Translations under genes and position numbers: made by a program
In this document: piece after piece, positions 8,983 through 17,660 of the stretch
How positions within the stretch are numbered: the first letter of the stretch is position 1
How the letters are laid out: the number at the start of each line of letters is the position of its first letter
Notes under the pieces: model-generated
Told to the model about the DNA's origin: nothing
What the model saw: only the letters and a program-made list of their open reading frames with translations
The model's database searches: none
Source: Ectocarpus siliculosus
Lineage: Eukaryota; Sar; Phaeophyceae; Ectocarpales; Ectocarpaceae
Assembly (NCBI GenBank): GCA_000310025.1
Contig: FN649755.1
Coordinates: forward strand, 1,919,668 to 1,946,302
Direction of reading: 5' to 3'
DNA: 26,635 nucleotides

Positions 8983-9442
8983 ATTGGCGAGGTTGTGCGC
9001 AGGAAATCCGTAATTTGCCCGTATGCGGCAGCGGGCATGGGGCATCTGAATGCTGTAAATCTGCAGTGAGCATGGCCAATTGTAACTACTTGTCATGATG
9101 TGACGACGTTTGATGAATGCATAAAGGGTGGCGATGTTTGTGTTGTGTAATGTCACGTCCATGCGCGTCGATGCATGCAGAACGTGTACGTGGATGTTGG
9201 GAAGCACACAGCGGCTGAGGTCTACTTTTATTGGCGAGGTTGTGCGCAGGAAATCCGTATATTTGCCCGTATGCGGCAGCGGGCATGGCCAATTGTAACT
9301 ACTTGTCATGATGTGACGACGTTTGATGAATGCATAAAGGGTGGCAGATGTTTGTGTTGTGTAATGTCACGTCCATGCGCGTCGATGCATGCAGAACGTG
9401 TACGTGGATGTTGGGAAGCACACAGCGGCTGAGGTCTACTTT
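8983..9442 (+). repeat. Tandem direct repeat, period 247 bp
   Basis: Two copies starting at ATTGGCGAGGTTGTGCGC (8983 and 9230). They are almost identical, except that the second lacks about 33 bp containing GCATCTGAATGCTG, and ends at GAGGTCTACTTT (9228 and 9442). High identity indicates a recent duplication. It lies just inside the presumed Helitron 5' end, so it may be a terminal repeat of the element. Confidence 0.85.
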
Positions 9443-9659
9443 GGCGAAGGTCTCAAAGTCGGTGTCATAATGAGCAAGGCGTCATTCCTTTGGTAGGAAT
9501 CATAAAGTGCACGTGATGAACGCACTTGCGTGGTTTCAAGTCGTGATATGGAGTATTGGGCGAGAGAGGCCAAAAAAAGATAAAAAAAAAAAAATCTAAC
9601 CCCATATGAAGCGGATGCATTCATTAATCAAGATGTGGGACTCATTAGCCGAATCGTGA

Positions 9660-9703
9660 TATATATATATATAATTCCTGGTAGACCACCAGGAAATATT
9701 TCC
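9660..9703. other. AT dinucleotide run and adjoining palindromes
   Basis: (AT)n at 9660-9672 is followed by an 8-bp inverted repeat TTCCTGGT/ACCAGGAA around AGACC (9675-9695), overlapping a perfect 12-bp palindrome GGAAATATTTCC (9692-9703). No promoter or terminator role is assigned. Confidence 0.5.
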
Positions 9704-9900
9704 CGCCCCAAGAAGCCAGACTTTCACGGGATCAAAGGTACACCCAGCGCTATCAGCGAAAAACGGACATGGCACCTGCCTCCATTGATTGTTACCCACT
9801 CGTCTACCATGTACATTTAGGCCGTCGAATGGCAACCTACCCTCCCAGCTGTCTCCTCCCACACCTATTACCCCCACTCTTCCCAAATCTCCCAAGACAC

Positions 9901-10979
9901 TTGCGCAATTGCTGGCTTCGACTTCGCGTAGCTTGTCCAGGACAGGCTGAACGGCATCGAGCACGTGATCGTCAACACGGGTTCTTCCGAGGTCGGTTTC
10001 CTTGGAGCTGAGCCTGTACGATCGTTGGAGAAAGAGTGAAGATATGTAGGAAGAGATAAGGGTCGGGCAACAACGAAGTCACATGTTGTACCTCTTTGCA
10101 TGCAAAAGAAAGTCACACATTCCATCAAGAGGGTTGAAAACGAAAATACAAACACCAGTTACCCGGCGTGGAATGACCGGAATGACGTCTGGTTAAGAAA
10201 GACTATATGCTAAATACGAACAAGATGACACACGTTGACGAGGCCCCGCAGCGGAACTCACAAGCGAGATGCCGGGCGGAACCCTGCTATCCGCCTCTCG
10301 AGCTCCTCTTTAACCCAAACCAGGGTGGCGCGGCGATTTACTATGCGACCCCGCTTGAGCACGGCGAAGACCCCGTCCATCCTCTGAGAGGCTGTCATGT
10401 TCAGCGTCAGCGAAGTCGGATGATGGCAGCGCGACCAGTATTTCCGATGCCTGGTGTAAGACATGATACGCATCGGGTTGCTCGATGAACACTCGCACAA
10501 TAAACGTAGTTATGCCCGCCGAACGTACCGGACAACCTACGGGAGCAGTTATCTAGCACGTCTGCCAGGTTCACACCCACGGCAGGTTACTCTACTCCAC
10601 GCCATTTGTCCGCGAATGCACGACACGGAGAAGAAGAATTGCTCAGCCAACCGCCACACCACTCACTCGTACATGTAGCCTTTGACATGCTTTTCGCACG
10701 AGGATCCTTGTGCAAGCTCCTTTATCTGCTTCCATCCTCCTTCACAGTCCTGTGTGGCAAGATATGAGGCAGACGGAAGGGTTGACGGGAGGGTCGGGTC
10801 ACAGCGAAACACATTGGCACCAGTAACAGGAAGAGGGCAGCGGCCAAAGTACACGATCACGCCGTCAATTATCTCATCAACGCTCGTAATTGATCACCTG
10901 ACACCCACGTTTTCCGACACGGCGAACGCAGCAGCGTGAAGGAGTCGAAAAAAGCGTTTGGCCTTGTCCTTGAGAGCGC
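9901..10979 (-). CDS. MULE/FAR1-like transposase, C-terminal exons
   Basis: Four exons that join in frame on the minus strand: 10979-10909, 10749-10667, 10450-10262, 10013-9901 (last donor uncertain). The product reads ALKDKAKRFFRLLHAAAFAVS, then DCEGGWKQIKELAQ, then GYMYEHRKYWSRCHH, then LTLNMTASQRMDGVFAVLKR, then a Leu/Glu-rich tail (WVKEELERRIAGFRPASR) and DDHVLDAVQPVLDKLREVE. The order 'helix with W, short linker, Y..RE/RKYW..C, (T/S)QR(V/M)(E/D)G....LK' is what follows the catalytic core in MULE and FAR1-type transposases. Splice sites: AAC|gtgggt, CACAG|GAC, CGA|gtgagt, CACCAG|GCA, CTT|gtgagt, TACAG|GCT. The DDE catalytic aspartates upstream were not found with confidence, so the gene may be degraded, or its core lies in exons I could not resolve at 10980-11300. 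Confidence 0.55.
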
Positions 10980-11293
10980 CTTAGCAATTTTTCCTCGCGC
11001 ATGAACTGATGTGGGGTTGTCGGCCCGGGCGGTTGTTGGGGGGGTCGAATGAATGAGGATACGTTCATAACAAGTTGTGGAACGTTGACACCTCACCTCT
11101 GGGTGCCTTCCCCCCACATATTTCGACGTAGTGCTCCAATGCCCATTCTTATGGGGCAGTCTGCTCGTCGGAAAACAATCCCTGCGCGAGGCACCACGGG
11201 AAACACTGAGGCAAAAACACCGGAACATACAGCAATACAATACACACGAATTAGTAAAATCGGCATGGTTCTCGGGCATTTGACCGGACTCAC

Positions 11294-11495
11294 TCTCTTG
11301 CCTTTCTTAACATTTTTTTTGCCGATCTGCCCACGTTGGGCTAGTACAGTTCGGACGTCCTTCGAAACATTAGCCCACGTATCGTCCCGATCCGGCAAGA
11401 CTCTTAAGACAGGGGCGGGGCGCACATTGTCCTCGTCGGCCGCGTACTCAAAATCCAGCAGGCCCGGGCCATGCGTTTTGTCGCTCTCGTTCGTC
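11294..11495 (-). CDS. Exon of an unidentified minus-strand gene, possibly the transposase N-terminal part
   Basis: Minus-strand open exon 11495-11294 reading THGPGLLDFEYAADEDN, then APVLRVLPDRDDTWANVSKD and VRTVLAQRGQIGKKNVKKGKR, followed by a good donor (AGA|gtgagtcc). It is acidic first and lysine-rich at the end. It lies upstream of the MULE-like exons on the same strand, so it may belong to that gene, but phase continuity through the intervening 300 bp could not be established. Confidence 0.4.
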
Positions 11496-11659
11496 CTACT
11501 ATCGGCTACGTGGTGGGGTCAAAACAGTGCACATACGCGGCAAGTGTGCTGCAGGCCACGCGGCGCCATTTAATGGTAGGGGTATGCGCATGTTCAAGAC
11601 CGGTGGCAGCGCAATAATTTAAAGTGGAAGATTGCTGAAATTTGCAAGGTCTCAACTCT

Positions 11660-11800
11660 CTATGTCAGCTTGCGTTCCTCGCGCTCGTCGCACGAAAGGT
11701 CATTTTCACTCTCCCATCCGTATATCGCGTCCGAGCGATAGTCGGTGCCCTCGTCGCCGCTGTCGTCCGAGTATCCGCTGCCCCCGGCAGTGTGCAACAT
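11660..11800 (-). CDS. Acidic exon or N-terminus, unidentified
   Basis: Minus-strand frame from an ATG at 11800: MLHTAGGSGYSDDSGDEGTD, then SDAIYGWESENDLSCDEREE. The composition (Ser/Asp/Glu/Tyr) resembles acidic N-terminal segments of transposase or nuclear proteins. No clear donor precedes the stop at 11660. It could be the start of the gene that continues at 11495. Tentative. Confidence 0.3.
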   Translation of the reverse strand: MLHTAGGSGYSDDSGDEGTDYRSDAIYGWESENDLSCDEREERKLT

Positions 11801-12059
11801 CTGCCGCAGCGGCGTTGTGGCGAACGCTACAGATAGTAACACTGTGTCGTCAAACGTGGTCGGCGTCACCAGTAACGTCTGCCCAAGCGAACATGCTCAC
11901 GGGCACGTTAGAGTGCAACAGGAAACCTCCCGTACCTAAAGCGCATATTACACTGCTTCACACCGGGCGTCAACATCACTTACCCGACTACCTCGTACCC
12001 TGCTCCACTTCCTTTGACATGTAAACTCAGCGTAGCCACAGGAGGTTGGATGCTTCTCA

Positions 12060-12530
12060 CGTGAATCTTTGCATACATACTCTGTCTGCCCTGAATGAAT
12101 AAATCTGTATTCGGAGTTTGCAAAAGTTCAGTAAGAGATAATCTCCCCTTTACTTACACAGTGCTCTACCCCAGATTTTCTTTAACAAGACGCTCTACTT
12201 CAATAGATTTCGCAGAAATCCAGCTATCACCGACTTTGATTGGCCTTTCACCCCTAAACTCAAGTCATCCCAGTATTTTGCCACATACACGGGTTCGGCC
12301 TTCCAAAGAGTGTTGCCACTACGATATCAGCCTGCTCAAGCTTAGATCAGCCGGTTTCGGGTACTTAATAAAGGACTTTGAATCGCCACATAAGACTCGA
12401 TTTCTCTTAGCCTTCACTTTTACAGCTTAAGCTTGCCCTTTATCAAGATTCACTTGCCCATTATACAAAAGGTATGCCGTTGCTTAAAATGCCCGCAGAC
12501 GTGGACCACAACGAACTCGAAAAACAACTT
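12060..12530 (-). rRNA. Nuclear insertion of organellar (mitochondrial-type) LSU rRNA fragment
   Basis: Read on the minus strand this is a bacterial-type 23S rRNA segment. In order it contains TACCTTTTGTATAATGGGC, ATCGAGTCTTA, ACCCGAAACC, GGATGACTTG, GGGGTGAAAGGCCAATCAAA, GATAGCTGG, GGGGTAGAGCACTG and GCAAACTCCGAATAC. These are conserved landmarks of domain II, corresponding roughly to E. coli 23S positions 560-890. The rest is AT-richer and diverged, as in mitochondrial LSU rRNA. The core 12100-12480 is certain by motif order; both edges are approximate. It is only a part of the gene and is surrounded by unrelated nuclear-type sequence, so it is a NUMT (less likely a plastid copy) and not a working rRNA gene. 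The open frame on the plus strand here is antisense to rRNA. Confidence 0.88.
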
Positions 12531-12678
12531 GACACTCACGTCGAAGTGAAACCCTTATGCATTGCAGCAGGAAGATTGGAGGTATAAAAACATAGCATGT
12601 TGGGCGACTCTTGTTGGTGGGTTAGGACGTACCCAAAATGTATGACTGCCGTCCAGGACTGAAAACGTGACCACGCAC

Positions 12679-13114
12679 GCGCGCTTCGATGCCCACCTTC
12701 TCTAGCCGTTTCTCAGCCTTCTCGTACTCCCACCATGCTATGGCCGCCGCAGCTCTCCGCGTATTCAATTCCTCGTTGGCACCCGTGGCCGCATGGTCGT
12801 CCGCTGCCGTGCCATGCTCTCTCAATGCTTGGTCGTCGGCAGCATCCGTAACCTTCACGCAGAAACGGAAATAAACGCACCAATAAACGCAAGAACATGA
12901 CTCAGGTGTATGGGGATACCAAAACAGCCAGCATTTTCCCTACATCGGCATGTCCGACTCGTATGAAATGAGGATACGTTGCTCACCTTCTTTAGCCTGT
13001 TGTGCTGCATTTTCGCTTCCTTCGCAGTGGCTCTGCAAGACGCAACGTGGATCTCCTGCTTCTGTCTGGCGGCCGACGCCTCTTGTTCGTCTCTGTCTTT
13101 TTCCGCCTCGAGTT
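12679..13114 (-). CDS. Two coiled-coil exons of an unidentified gene
   Basis: Minus-strand exons 13114-12987 and 12852-12679, joined in phase 0 (TTGCAG|AACTCG, AAGAAG|gtgagc, GTGAAG|GTTACG, GCGCGC|gtgcgt). They encode LEAEKDRDEQEASAARQKQE, ATAKEAKMQHNRLKK, then DQALREHGTAADDHAATGAN and AAAAIAWWEYEKAEKRLEKV. This is strongly charged Ala/Glu/Lys/Gln-rich sequence that should form coiled coil. The function is not recognised. They sit between the NUMT and the 124-bp satellite and may belong with the exons at 14462-15045; the linking exon, which must end in phase 1, was not found. Confidence 0.5.
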
Positions 13115-13237
13115 CTGCAAGACAATGTGTGAGAAGGGTAACCGGGTTTCAAACCGCCTATGAATATGCCGGTTCCCGACGTTCCCTCATCTGTCCCAGG
13201 TGGTCGCAGGATCCAACATCCCTGTCCTGCTACTTTA

Positions 13238-13848
13238 GATCCCTGTCCTACTGCTCACACAAAACAAAGCCAACCACCGATCGAAAATGGGTATTCGACC
13301 CCTAACGCCGACCCACCACGAAAATGGAAGATGGCCGAGAGTGAGTGAGTATGCCTATATAGATTCCTGTCCTACTGCTTACACGAGCCAGAGCCAGCCA
13401 CCGATCAAAATTTGGTATTCGACCCCTAACGCCGACCCACCACGAAAATGGAAGATGAGCGGGAGTGAATGAGTATGCCTATATAGATCCCTGTCCTACT
13501 GCTCACACGAACCAGAGACAACCGCCGATCAAAAATGGGACCCGACGGAGATCCACTACGACAACAAAACATGAGCGGGAGTGAATGAGTATGCCTAAAT
13601 AGATTCCTGTCCTACTGCCCTCACAAAACAAAGCCAGCCACCGATCGGAAATGGGTATTCGACCCCTAACGCCGACCCACCACGAAAATGGAAGATGGCC
13701 GAGAGTGAGTGAGTATGCCTATATAGATTCCTGTCCTACTGCTTACACGAGCCAGAGCCAGCCACCGATCAAAATTTGGTATTCGACCCCTAACGCCGAC
13801 CCACCACGAAAATGGAAGATGAGCGGGAGTGAATGAATATGCGTAGAT
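13238..13848 (+). repeat. 124-bp satellite with a 364-bp higher-order period
   Basis: Five head-to-tail units starting GAT(C/T)CCTGTCCTACTG at 13238, 13362, 13486, 13602 and 13726. Four are 122-124 bp; the middle one is 116 bp and diverged. Units 1-2 and 4-5 match far better to each other than to their neighbours, and the stretches 13287-13472 and 13651-13836 translate identically. The array therefore grew as a three-unit (364 bp) block. It lies in an intron or between genes; open frames over it are by-products. Confidence 0.9.
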
Positions 13849-14461
13849 CAGACAGATCAAATAGATACTCGTACACGAACGCAACGCTGACATTTTCATG
13901 AGCGAGAGTCGAGCATAACCGTTGTACATGAACGTAGTCGAACGGCTTCTCGCACTGGAGGATTAAAGAAGAGGAGGACGAACGTTGAAGGCATGTTTGC
14001 GCTTCGGGAAAAAAAACGTAACTGCAGCACCTTTCGCAGCACTGCAGGCCGTGTGCTTGTGTCTGTCAGTGGTGTCTGCGTGTTGCCATCCCATCCATTT
14101 TCTCCACGTCAATATCAACCTAACTCAGGATATTTCGAAAATATAGCCAGGGCATACGGGAGGCGGGCGGGCCACATGCTTTGAACCTTCGCGCACGTAT
14201 CATGTACCCGGACAAAGTCTACGCGGATTAGCTCCCAAACTGAAGAGGACCCGTTGAACCGCCCGAACGAACGGGTAAAACTACTCATCGGGATTAGCCC
14301 GAATTTACAATCTTCGACAACCACGCGGCATTGCACTTGATTTGGTGTCTCGTGCTTGGCGTGACGTGATCATTGTATCTTTCGCAAACAAGGCTACTGT
14401 AGTCTAGGCCTGACGGCGTTCACTTAGAGTAGGAACCGCTTTTGAAACAACCATGACGTAC
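13849..14461. other. No firm gene
   Basis: A minus-strand frame around 14160-14250 (SSVWELIRVDFVRVHDTCAK) has an AG in front (TCTTCAG) but no confirmed phase with neighbouring exons. Otherwise I see nothing assignable. Confidence 0.3.
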
Positions 14462-15045
14462 CTCTTGAAACATCGCCTTCAGAGGTGATAGGTTTCCCGA
14501 TGTGCACGGCGGCAGGGCGCCACGGGTACTGCGGAACACCTCCACGCCGCAGTTCTCCTTGACGAACTCTACCAGCTTCACACCGGCAGATTTCGGTGTC
14601 GGTGTCTCCCCCGCACCATTCTTCCGAGCATTGGGTCGTTCGGCTGTCCTACGAGTCACGTTCTGAATGAAGGCTTTCAGCTGCCTCAAACGACCGTCGG
14701 CTTGGCTGTCCGAGATAGGTCCCCGGCCTCGACGCTGCTGCAAGCGGAAACATGCACAATAATCAAAACTGTTTACGCAGCTGTGATGAATTCGAACTTC
14801 GAACAGGGCAACGCCTATGCAAATCAGTGGACTACTCGACGTATCCGTCGTGTGCTCGTGATGTAAGTACCTTTCGATGACGGTGGACGTGATGACCCTA
14901 CTCTGGCGATTAACATCGCAACAGGGACTCGTTGAATTTTGCTAGAAATGCTCACCTCGCCCTTGGTCGTAGCGCGTTGACCTTTCGTCGGCGGGCCGAG
15001 GTCAATTCCCTTTCTCTCCGGCTCACTTTTGTTACTGGGAGCACA
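14462..15045 (-). CDS. Two exons of an unidentified minus-strand gene
   Basis: Exon 15045-14956 (30 codons: CAPSNKSEPERKGIDLGPPT, KGQRATTKGE) and exon 14737-14462 (92 codons: QRRGRGPISDSQADGRLRQL, KAFIQNVTRRTAERPNARKN, then GVKLVEFVKENCGVEVFRST, ending SPLKAMFQE) join in phase 0 with good sites (GGCGAG|gtgagc, CTTGCAG|CAGCG, CAAGAG|gtacgt). The product is basic and soluble, with a predicted helical segment LRQLKAFIQNVTRR. No family is recognised. No start codon is seen upstream; the true first exon may lie between 15046 and 15900. It may continue into the coiled-coil exons at 13114. Confidence 0.5.
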
Positions 15046-16016
15046 CTATTTCTGCTTAGTTGTTGTTGTTGTTGTCGTTTTCTCACATTAGCTCTAGCCC
15101 ACAAAAGATGGGGAACCCGTCGTCTCAAAACCCGGCATACACGACCCCACGAACGAAACAAAAAAAAATAGGGTATCCCTGCATGAACCCGGGGAAACGT
15201 TTGCTGTCCGTGAAGCACATAGTACAGCAGTATTTCGACTACAATGCAGCAGTATTTCGACTACATACAAAAAATCTAGGCGATTTTCATCCCGCGCACG
15301 CTCTCCACTGCCACTTGATGCTCGATATATTATTACTTTGTACTGCCGTGCTATATCCCTGGTGGTGCTGTGCTGGCGTGATTTCCTGGTGTGTTCATGG
15401 TATGAGGTGGTTTGGCCCCGCCGTGCTTCGCTGTGAGCCTGCCTGCTGGCTTAGCCTGCCTGCTGTTGAGGTGCTGTTGAGGGGTTGAGTGCTCGTGACG
15501 CAATACGTGACGTGTAAAGTTGAAATTCAAAAAGAGCCTCCGCTCTGAGGTCCTGCCCGCCGAATCGCTCATTATCCCGCACTGCAACACGGCGACCCAA
15601 CAACTTTGCTGTGGACTCAGCATTTTTGCTGCTGTCCTAAATGGCGTGATCCTCTACCTTAGACGTCATTCAACATCGCCGTGCTTTGCTTGGGCCTGCC
15701 TCGCTCTGCTGTGCTGTTGGGGCTGTCGCTCTGGGGCTGTCGCTCTGCTGCTGTGCTGTGTGTGCCCATGAGGTCTCCACCCCTGAGCGCAACCCTTACG
15801 GCGAGGCCGCATCACCAACGGCAAAATTATCACGGGCTAGTGCACCACCAACACAACATATCCGCATGCGGTGGGGTTGACACCACAGACATTCGTTCGG
15901 CTACTCTCTTTGGGCAACTCTCTTTGGCCCACCTGTTGTCGTTGTTGTCGTTGTTCTCGTTGTTCTCGCTCTTGCTTGTCATCTTCCCGCCCTTACTTTT
16001 CACGATCGACGCTCGA
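15046..16016. other. Non-coding stretch with simple repeats
   Basis: No supported gene. It has a (GTT)n run at 15060-15076, a 19-bp direct repeat GCAGTATTTCGACTACA at 15229 and 15248, GCTGTGCT-rich sequence at 15700-15765 and a (GTTGTT/GTTCTC) run at 15936-15972. Confidence 0.4.
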
Positions 16017-16378
16017 TATCTTCCGCAGCGGGACTCCCGATCAGCAGGCAGCACGGCCTTGCCCTCGGGCACAGTCCTACTGCTATCCATCAAAGGCTCC
16101 CTACGTAGTTGAGGTCTCAAAACACAGCGTAGTGGTTGTCTGGTGCACGGCGCCCCGCCCAGCTGCGAGCTGCGGGAGAGCCATAATTCTGGGGGTGGAA
16201 ACCCCGGGGATGGTTCTGTCCTGTCCCCGGGGGTCTCGTTTAGTATGCGAGACCCCGGGGATGTGATCATTTTGTCCCCGGGGTCTCGCATAAAAAACGA
16301 GACCCCGGGGATGGGCATTTTTTGTCCCCGGGGTCGCGTATAAAAAACGAGACTGGCAGGTCTCGTTTACCGGCTCCC
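16017..16378 (-). repeat. Palindrome-rich repeat family, copy 2 (inverted)
   Basis: Reverse complement of the repeat at 2226-2840, with the same end GAGCCGGTAAACGAGACC (here complemented, at 16378) and the same inner limit at CTGCGGAAGAT. It has the same chain of GAGACCCCGGGGAC palindromes but lacks both the 186-bp and the 64-bp duplications, so it is closer to the original form. Outside both ends the two copies are unrelated. The copy ends 50-80 bp from the LINE remnant. Confidence 0.88.
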
Positions 16379-16429
16379 CTACAGCAGCAGTACTACAGCT
16401 ATTGTAGTTGCCGTACCACCAAACACCAA

Positions 16430-17307
16430 CCAGCCCAACGTTCTCGCCCTGCCCTACTACCGACTTCCGGTACCTCGGTGGCCTCGTCAACGAACATGGC
16501 GACCTCACCCGGGAGATCAGCTACAGGAGCAGAGGAGCGTGGGCGTGCCTCAGGCGATATGGCCAGGAGCTCTTCGACAGACCGAAAGCGCCATTCCGAC
16601 TCAAGATCCGCCTCCTCCAGGCGGAGGCGATGGAGGCACTGCTGTACGGCTGCATGACATGGTCACCACTCAGCGGCCACTATCAGACGCTGCGGTCGAC
16701 ACACCACCGACTGCTCCTTCGAGTTATTATCGGGTACAAGCGCAAGAAGGACACCTACCGGCAGCTCTCGTACGCCCAGACGCTGAAGAGGGTCGAATGC
16801 CAGAGCGTTGAAGCCACGATCCGACAACGACGCCTACTGTTCGCGGGAGCACTGGCAAGGCAGCCGGACGGGCGACTCCCGAAACGACTGATGCTTGGCG
16901 AGCTGGCGGGGGGGGAGAAGCCACGTAGGGGGGGACAGGAACAGAACTGGCCGACGTGTGTTCTCGACGACCTGAAGGCCTTCGGGGCCGACCACGGATC
17001 TACGAAAACCGACCCAAGTTGTCTCGGAATTCCCGTACCGAAAGACACGGCACCGAAGTCAAGGTGGACGGAAGCCGCGAAGGTGGAGGGGGGAGTACCC
17101 TGGCATGCGGCGGTGCTGCAGGGAGCTGAGAGGTTCATGACCTCCTGGCACGAGAAGGAAGAAGAGGCCAGCCGACAACGAGCGCTCAAACGAAACCACA
17201 AGCCAACAACCAATGGGGCGGGAGGGCGGCAGGAGACGGACGAGACGGCGAGGGAAGAAAGCAAACGAGAAGAGACGGACCGAGTGGCACGACACGTGCC
17301 GGATTGA
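16430..17307 (+). pseudogene. 5'-truncated LINE: C-terminal end of reverse-transcriptase ORF2
   Basis: Open frame ending at 17307. It reads TDFRYLGGLVNEHGDLTREI, then SRGAWACLRRYG, KIRLLQAEAMEALLYGCMTW, THHRLLLRVIIGYKR, RQRRLLFAGALARQPDGRLP and GGEKPRRGGQEQNW. This is the post-polymerase (thumb and connection) region of ORF2 of non-LTR retrotransposons: F.YLG, a helix with K..L..A....LLYG...W, H...LR.I.G, R.L..G...R..D.RLPK and the GG..K.RGG....W block. The fingers and palm with the YADD active site and the endonuclease are missing, so it is a dead 5'-truncated insertion, the usual outcome of target-primed reverse transcription. The highly charged end (KREETDRVARHVPD) is intact. The frame can be followed back to about 16408, but its first 20 codons look unrelated. 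Confidence 0.82.
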
Positions 17308-17660
17308 ATTTCTTTTAGCCAATTCCCCCGCCCCAACGCTGCACCATTGCACCAACCCCCCAGTAGTGATTTCGTACCATTACAATGTATCGCTGGTTGG
17401 TGGCCATGTTTGCGTGTTTGCTTGTTCGTTAGTGGTCTCTCCACCGTGTGCCTTGTTCTACCTCATACTTCTTGTTATTTTCGGCCTGGTCCCTCTTTGT
17501 CCTCGCCCTTTTTCATTTATTTTCATTTTATTTCTTTTATTTATTTTTTCTCTTCTCCTTATACGGTTTCCATTTTTCTCTTTTTTTTCTCTTTTTTTCT
17601 CTCTTTTTTTTCTCTCTTTTTCTGTGCCAGATGGCCTTGTCTCTGCTTGCGTTGTGAAGT
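17308..17660 (+). repeat. Probable LINE 3' region and polypyrimidine tract
   Basis: After the ORF2 stop there is untranslated sequence, then at 17497-17632 a nearly pure pyrimidine strand (TTTTCATTTTA, then CTCTTTTTTTTCTCTC repeats). It could be the LINE 3' tail or simple sequence at its end. No target-site duplication was identified. Confidence 0.45.

Larger units (their letters stand above)
3617..9580 (-). mobile_element. Helitron-like element, Rep-truncated, carrying a passenger gene
   Basis: The element is defined by three things on the minus strand: a Rep/helicase N-terminal fragment with the CxxC and CC-G motifs typical of Helitrons (8252-8853), the 3' hairpin plus CTAG at 3660-3617, and coding sequence in the same direction between them. 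No rolling-circle nickase (HUH) motif and no Pif1-like helicase is present in the window, so it cannot move alone. The 5' end is not certain. Helitrons begin with TC after a target A; one candidate is 9580 (minus strand ...TTTTTA|TCTTTTTTTGG), which lies just outside the 5' tandem repeat 8983-9442. The rightward boundary could be off by hundreds of bases. Confidence 0.65.

Noticed and set aside
8854-9309. Upstream extension of the Rep fragment to an earlier start
   Set aside because: The added residues are translated from the 247-bp and TAGATGCG repeats and have no Helitron similarity.
9675-9695. Hairpin as a second Helitron 3' end or a terminator
   Set aside because: No CTRR follows on either strand at the right distance, and an 8-bp stem next to an AT run is common by chance.
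12095-12430. Plus-strand open frame of 111 codons
   Set aside because: It is antisense to conserved LSU rRNA sequence, so it is open by chance.
13287-13836. Two identical 61-codon open frames
   Set aside because: They are the same satellite units 364 bp apart, not duplicated genes.
13238-13848. Possible CRISPR-like array
   Set aside because: Units are 116-124 bp and repeat over their full length with no unique spacers; the setting is eukaryotic.
2226-16378. One 14-kb transposon with the palindrome repeats as its terminal inverted repeats
   Set aside because: No matching target duplication is seen outside 2226 and 16378, and the enclosed Helitron and transposase have their own independent signals; kept only as a hypothesis.
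16755-17444. Minus-strand open frame of 229 codons
   Set aside because: Antisense shadow of the LINE ORF2 remnant, which has clear family motifs on the plus strand.
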